Origin: an uncultured Methylococcaceae bacterium
Lineage (GTDB): Bacteria > Pseudomonadota > Gammaproteobacteria > Methylococcales > Methylomonadaceae
NCBI GenBank assembly: GCA_903839795.1
Contig: CAIMDR010000742.1
Coordinates: forward strand, 1-17,577
Reading direction: 5' to 3'
Length of the DNA stretch: 17,577 nucleotides
Part shown: positions 14,294-17,577 of the stretch, piece after piece
How positions within the stretch are numbered: position 1 is the first letter of the stretch
Layout of the letters: every line of letters starts with the position of its first letter
Position numbers and translations under genes: made by a program
Notes under the pieces: generated by a model
Database searches by the model: none
What the model was told of the DNA's origin: nothing
What the model saw: only the letters and a program-made list of their open reading frames with translations

Positions 14294-17149
14294 TTACCTT
14301 ACAGTCACGCTGATATTTTCCAACTTATTACCGGTAGCTGAAGATCTCAAACTGATCGGTGTTGAAGTGCAGGCCTTACCCGATTGTTGAAATGACTGCC
14401 AGATACCATTAATCACAGGAACAGGTGCATTAAAGGTATTACTGTTCAGATTAAGCGGAACAGTAGCCGTCGAATATAACTGGATTTGATTATTGGTAGA
14501 GATAGAACTCGAACCTTCTATCAGCCAATCACCGGTTGTTGCACTTACCCTCGTGCACTCAGCCCTGGTAACCGAAACAGCAGGTTGAGTTACAATCAAG
14601 TTCAGATTGGCGACAGTCACCGTAAAACTTGCGCTGCTGCTATTACCGGCAAGATCGCTAACCGAACATCTGACTGTATTCGAACCAACCGGGAAAGTAG
14701 TTCCGGAAGCTGGCGCACAACCAACACCGGCAGGATTGACACCAGAGAAGGTATCAACGGCACTAGGTGCGGTGTAAGTCACTACAGCACCGATTGTGCC
14801 AGTAGCAATCTTTGTTATCGCCGCTGGAACACCGATAAAGGTAGGCAGTGTCGTATCTACTTTTATACTGGGCGTGGTCACTACGGCTGCCGTACCACCT
14901 GCACTGGCTGCCAAACAGGAAAATGTTTGACCTGCTGACGTGGTATTACCTACGAGAGGTGTATTAGTACAACCCACTTTGGATGAAATAGCCGACTCTG
15001 CATCAGTCACTGACCAGGCAACGCCCGGTGCCGTTTTATACCATCCGGATGCGCCAGGCGCGGTCGGTGTAACCTGATAACTAACTAAGGGCGGAGTCTG
15101 ATCAGCGGTGACAGTCACTACAAAACCGGCTCTGCTGCTATTGCCGGCAAGGTCGCTAACTGAACAGTTAACGGGAGTGGATCCGATAGCGAAAGTAGCT
15201 CCGGAAGCCGGTGCACAACTAACGCCGGACGGACTGATGCCAGAGAAGGTATCTGTGGCAGTCGGTGCGGTGTAAGTTACCACTGCGCCGCTCAATCCCG
15301 TTGCTGCTTTTGTGATCACGGTCGGAACACCGATAAAAGTTGGCAAAGTAGTATCTACATTAATCACTGGCGTTATTACGGGCCCCGTAGTGCCACCGGC
15401 ACTGGTTGCCGTACACGAAAGTGTCTGACCATTAACAGGCACCAAACTACATCCCACTTTGGACGAAATAGCCGACTCTGCATCAGTCACAGACCAGGCA
15501 ACACTCGGTGTCGTTTTATACCAACCGGAGGCAAGTGCAACCGGTGAAAGCTGGTAGCTGACTAGCGGCGCGGTCTGATCGGCAACAGTCACAGTAAAGC
15601 TGGTGCTGCTGCTATTGCCGGCAAGGTCGCTAACCGAACAGTTAACAGGAGTAGACCCGATAGCGAATGTAGATCCGGAAGCCGGTGCACAACTCACACC
15701 AGCAGGACTGACACCGGAGAAAGTATCTACGGCAGTCGGTGCTGTGTAAGTTACCACGGCGCCGGTCAACCCCGTTGCTGCTTTTGTGATCGCGACCGGA
15801 ACACCTGCAAATACCGGCGGCAAGGCATCCACTTTTAGTACGGGGGTATTTACGGCAAGTGCCGTTCCACCGGCACTGGTCGCTGCACAAGAAAACAATT
15901 GACCTGCAGCAGTTGTATTATTGACCAATGGTGCATTAATACAGCCAACCTTGGACGAAATGGCCGACTCTAAATCCGTCACCGACCAAGTTAAGCTCGG
16001 TGCAGTCTGATACCAGCCGGATACGCCAGGGGCTGACGGTGTAATCAAAAAGCTGATTTTAGGCGGCGTGATATCTGTAATCAGGCTCTTGAGCAAAAAA
16101 GCATGACGTTCACCATTAACCATACCCACGCCGGTAATGTAAGTGCCATCATCACTAATAGCTTGTGCTTCCATAAGTGTCCAGCCGCTGGCCGGGTCAA
16201 TCAAGGTATTAAGATCCTGAAGACCCAAACCACTTTGCCATAGAAAAGCTTTCTGAACGGCATTATTGACGGTAGTCGAAACACCAACCACATCACCGTT
16301 TCTGCTAATACCATGTGCTTCACTAAAAGTACCGCCCAAGGTGCCCAAATCCTTCATCTGCGGAAGCTGGTTAGGCTGCCACAAAAAGGCATGCTGCGCA
16401 GCATCCAGTGCTGTTGTGGCGCTACCCGCTACCTCGCCAAGTATATTAATACCATAAGCGGCACTATGATTACCGCCTAAAGTACCCAAATCTTTTTTGG
16501 TACCGTTGGTCCACAAGACCGCATGAGTAGCTTTGTTACCAGTTAAAGACGAGAAGCCGGCTACGTCACCGGTCGCGTTGATAACAGTACCGTAACTGTT
16601 ACCAGTTCCATCAAGAGTACCCAAATCCGTTATCACCCCGGTATTCTGCCAAATAACTGCATGCTCGGTTCCAACAGAAGTAGACGAAAAGCCAGTAGCC
16701 TGCCCCCTGTCATTAATCGAAAATGCCCTACTGTTACCTAAAGCAACCAGTGCTTTGAGATCCTTAAGTTTAACCAGTGGCGGCGCTGCACCACCATCCC
16801 ATTGAAACGCATGGTAAACCGTATCCCCCAAAAGCGTTGAGGAACCGACGACCTGCCCCAGATTATTAATGCTATAGGCTTGACTGTAACTCCCTCCCAA
16901 ACTGGCGAGATCTTGCGGCGAAGACAGAGCCTGACCAACGATAGCGTGCTCGGGACCATTACCGACAAGATGCGAAAAGCCACTGACCAAACCACTGTTA
17001 TTAACACCCAAGCCCATGCTATACATACCTCCCAAACTGCCAAGGTCGGAAACACTGTACAGGGGAGCTGCATTGGCTACGGCAAAGGGCAAGCAAGTTC
17101 CAAGACAAACCGTCCATAAAAAATTGTTTTGTGCGGGTTTAGTTCTCAT
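14294..17149 (-). CDS. Secreted HAF-repeat and HYR/Ig-like repeat protein, 951 aa
   Basis: AAGGA 9 nt before the ATG and a Sec signal (residues 1-27, cut near ANA) support the start. Residues ~29-355 hold about seven HAF repeats (TIGR02913, 'extracellular repeat'), recognised by units such as DLGTLGG...AYGIN..GEVAGSA.....HAFLW. Residues 361-848 are three near-identical composite repeats of about 160 residues. Each has an Ig-like half (SGWYKTAP, WSVTDAESAISSKVGC, then SAGGT) and a HYR half (PP.F.GVP..ITKAATG, GAVVTYTAP, then CSVSDLAGNSS, PF02494). A unique C-terminal domain (850-951) has two Cys and ends ENISVTVR. I see no PEP-CTERM anchor or membrane helix, so it is probably released or held by other means. 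Such proteins are surface or matrix proteins of unknown binding partner. It follows the upstream partial gene by 11 nt. Confidence 0.92.
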   Translation of the reverse strand: MRTKPAQNNFLWTVCLGTCLPFAVANAAPLYSVSDLGSLGGMYSMGLGVNNSGLVSGFSHLVGNGPEHAIVGQALSSPQDLASLGGSYSQAYSINNLGQVVGSSTLLGDTVYHAFQWDGGAAPPLVKLKDLKALVALGNSRAFSINDRGQATGFSSTSVGTEHAVIWQNTGVITDLGTLDGTGNSYGTVINATGDVAGFSSLTGNKATHAVLWTNGTKKDLGTLGGNHSAAYGINILGEVAGSATTALDAAQHAFLWQPNQLPQMKDLGTLGGTFSEAHGISRNGDVVGVSTTVNNAVQKAFLWQSGLGLQDLNTLIDPASGWTLMEAQAISDDGTYITGVGMVNGERHAFLLKSLITDITPPKISFLITPSAPGVSGWYQTAPSLTWSVTDLESAISSKVGCINAPLVNNTTAAGQLFSCAATSAGGTALAVNTPVLKVDALPPVFAGVPVAITKAATGLTGAVVTYTAPTAVDTFSGVSPAGVSCAPASGSTFAIGSTPVNCSVSDLAGNSSSTSFTVTVADQTAPLVSYQLSPVALASGWYKTTPSVAWSVTDAESAISSKVGCSLVPVNGQTLSCTATSAGGTTGPVITPVINVDTTLPTFIGVPTVITKAATGLSGAVVTYTAPTATDTFSGISPSGVSCAPASGATFAIGSTPVNCSVSDLAGNSSRAGFVVTVTADQTPPLVSYQVTPTAPGASGWYKTAPGVAWSVTDAESAISSKVGCTNTPLVGNTTSAGQTFSCLAASAGGTAAVVTTPSIKVDTTLPTFIGVPAAITKIATGTIGAVVTYTAPSAVDTFSGVNPAGVGCAPASGTTFPVGSNTVRCSVSDLAGNSSSASFTVTVANLNLIVTQPAVSVTRAECTRVSATTGDWLIEGSSSISTNNQIQLYSTATVPLNLNSNTFNAPVPVINGIWQSFQQSGKACTSTPISLRSSATGNKLENISVTVR
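14606..16069 (-). repeat. Three tandem ~0.5-kb repeats inside the HAF/HYR gene
   Basis: The units are roughly 16069-15578, 15574-15098 and 15097-14606. The block TATTGCCGGCAAGGTCGCTA recurs near-identically at 14641, 15139 and 15613. The middle unit lacks a few codons (a NTT.AGQ segment), making its period about 474 nt against 498. High DNA identity suggests recent duplication or gene conversion. The array could vary in copy number and is a likely site of assembly error. Confidence 0.85.
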
Positions 17150-17160
17150 GATTATTTTCC

Positions 17161-17577
17161 TTAGAAAGCGGCCAGAGGCACAAAAGCGAAATGGTCTGCA
17201 ATCCAGGCGCGTGCTTCTGTTGTAGATCCGATTTCACCGGATGTAATTAAGGTGACATCGGTAAAACCGGCCGTGTCTTCTACTCCAACCAAGGTCGGGA
17301 TACCACCCCTTAGCACCTGTATCGGAGTTGTTTGACGATTCACGAGGAACTGAATACCGCTAACAGAAGGCGCACCAACCTGCCCCGCATCAACTAACAT
17401 CCCGAATTGCGCCACCCGCTGTTTAAAATGAACATTTACCACCCGACCGGTAGTATCACCTGGAATAATTTGGCCTAACGCGTTAGTGCTCGAAGAAAGA
17501 AAGTTGGCTCCCTGAGTTTCAAGAAACAGTGATTTCAAAGCTTTACTTAACGGATAAACAGGAATATTTGAAGGTAT
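17161..17577 (-). CDS. 3' part of an unrecognised, probably secreted protein
   Basis: The frame is open to the window edge (first codons read IPSNIPVYPLSKA), so the true start lies outside and about 138 residues are visible. The TTG at 17536-17538 is only an internal codon. The visible part has no Cys and no membrane helix. It contains FGMLVDAGQVGAPSVSG, VLRGGIPTLVGVEDTAGF and a WIADHFAFVPLAAF end. The alternation of strands and the VGVEDTAGFTDVTLI segment remind me of jelly-roll-like domains in exported 'choice-of-anchor' proteins, a weak impression. It ends 11 nt before the HAF/HYR gene and is probably in the same transcript. Function not known. Confidence 0.7.
   Translation of the reverse strand: MPSNIPVYPLSKALKSLFLETQGANFLSSSTNALGQIIPGDTTGRVVNVHFKQRVAQFGMLVDAGQVGAPSVSGIQFLVNRQTTPIQVLRGGIPTLVGVEDTAGFTDVTLITSGEIGSTTEARAWIADHFAFVPLAAF

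Overview
The window looks like a Gram-negative proteobacterial chromosome of moderate GC. Every convincing gene lies on the minus strand, so transcription runs from high to low coordinates. Sec and Tat signal peptides, c-type cytochromes, Sco copper chaperones, a TIGR02001-type (Gcw_chp) outer-surface protein remnant and HAF/HYR repeat proteins together suggest an aquatic gammaproteobacterium. A methanotroph-like (Methylococcales) origin is plausible but is my inference; no taxonomic marker gene is present.

Layout in transcription order. (1) 17577-14294: the 3' part of an unrecognised protein, then, 11 nt later, a 951-residue secreted protein with N-terminal HAF repeats and three tandem Ig-like/HYR composite repeats. 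(2) 13881-10106: a long multicopper oxidase (MCO) followed after 26 nt by a Sco domain fused to a cytochrome c domain. (3) 10105-9010: about 1.1 kb with no credible complete gene. It holds several dyads and a duplicated leader, including a decayed copy of the first ~20 codons of the next gene. (4) 9009-6351: a second, Tat-exported MCO followed after 34 nt by a stand-alone Sco protein. (5) 6174-1340: a 778-residue Cys-rich secreted protein of unknown function, followed after 32 nt by an 821-residue di-heme cytochrome c peroxidase/MauG-like protein. (6) 1339-1: a perfectly abutting palindrome, then a gene-wreck in which the 5' end of a TIGR02001-family gene is joined out of frame to the 3' end of a subtilisin-like protease gene, then a REP-like hairpin.

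Regions 2, 4 and 5 read as one functional locus. Two paralogous MCO-Sco modules would provide copper-dependent oxidases and the chaperones that load or maintain their copper. The Sco-fused cytochrome and the di-heme protein would move electrons or modify a partner. The 778-residue protein is the obvious partner or substrate of the di-heme enzyme. All products carry export signals, so the chemistry is periplasmic or at the cell surface. Candidate roles are extracellular metal (Mn/Fe/Cu) oxidation, copper capture like MopE/SACCP or CorA/CorB of methanotrophs, or oxidation of an organic substrate. The sequence does not decide between these.
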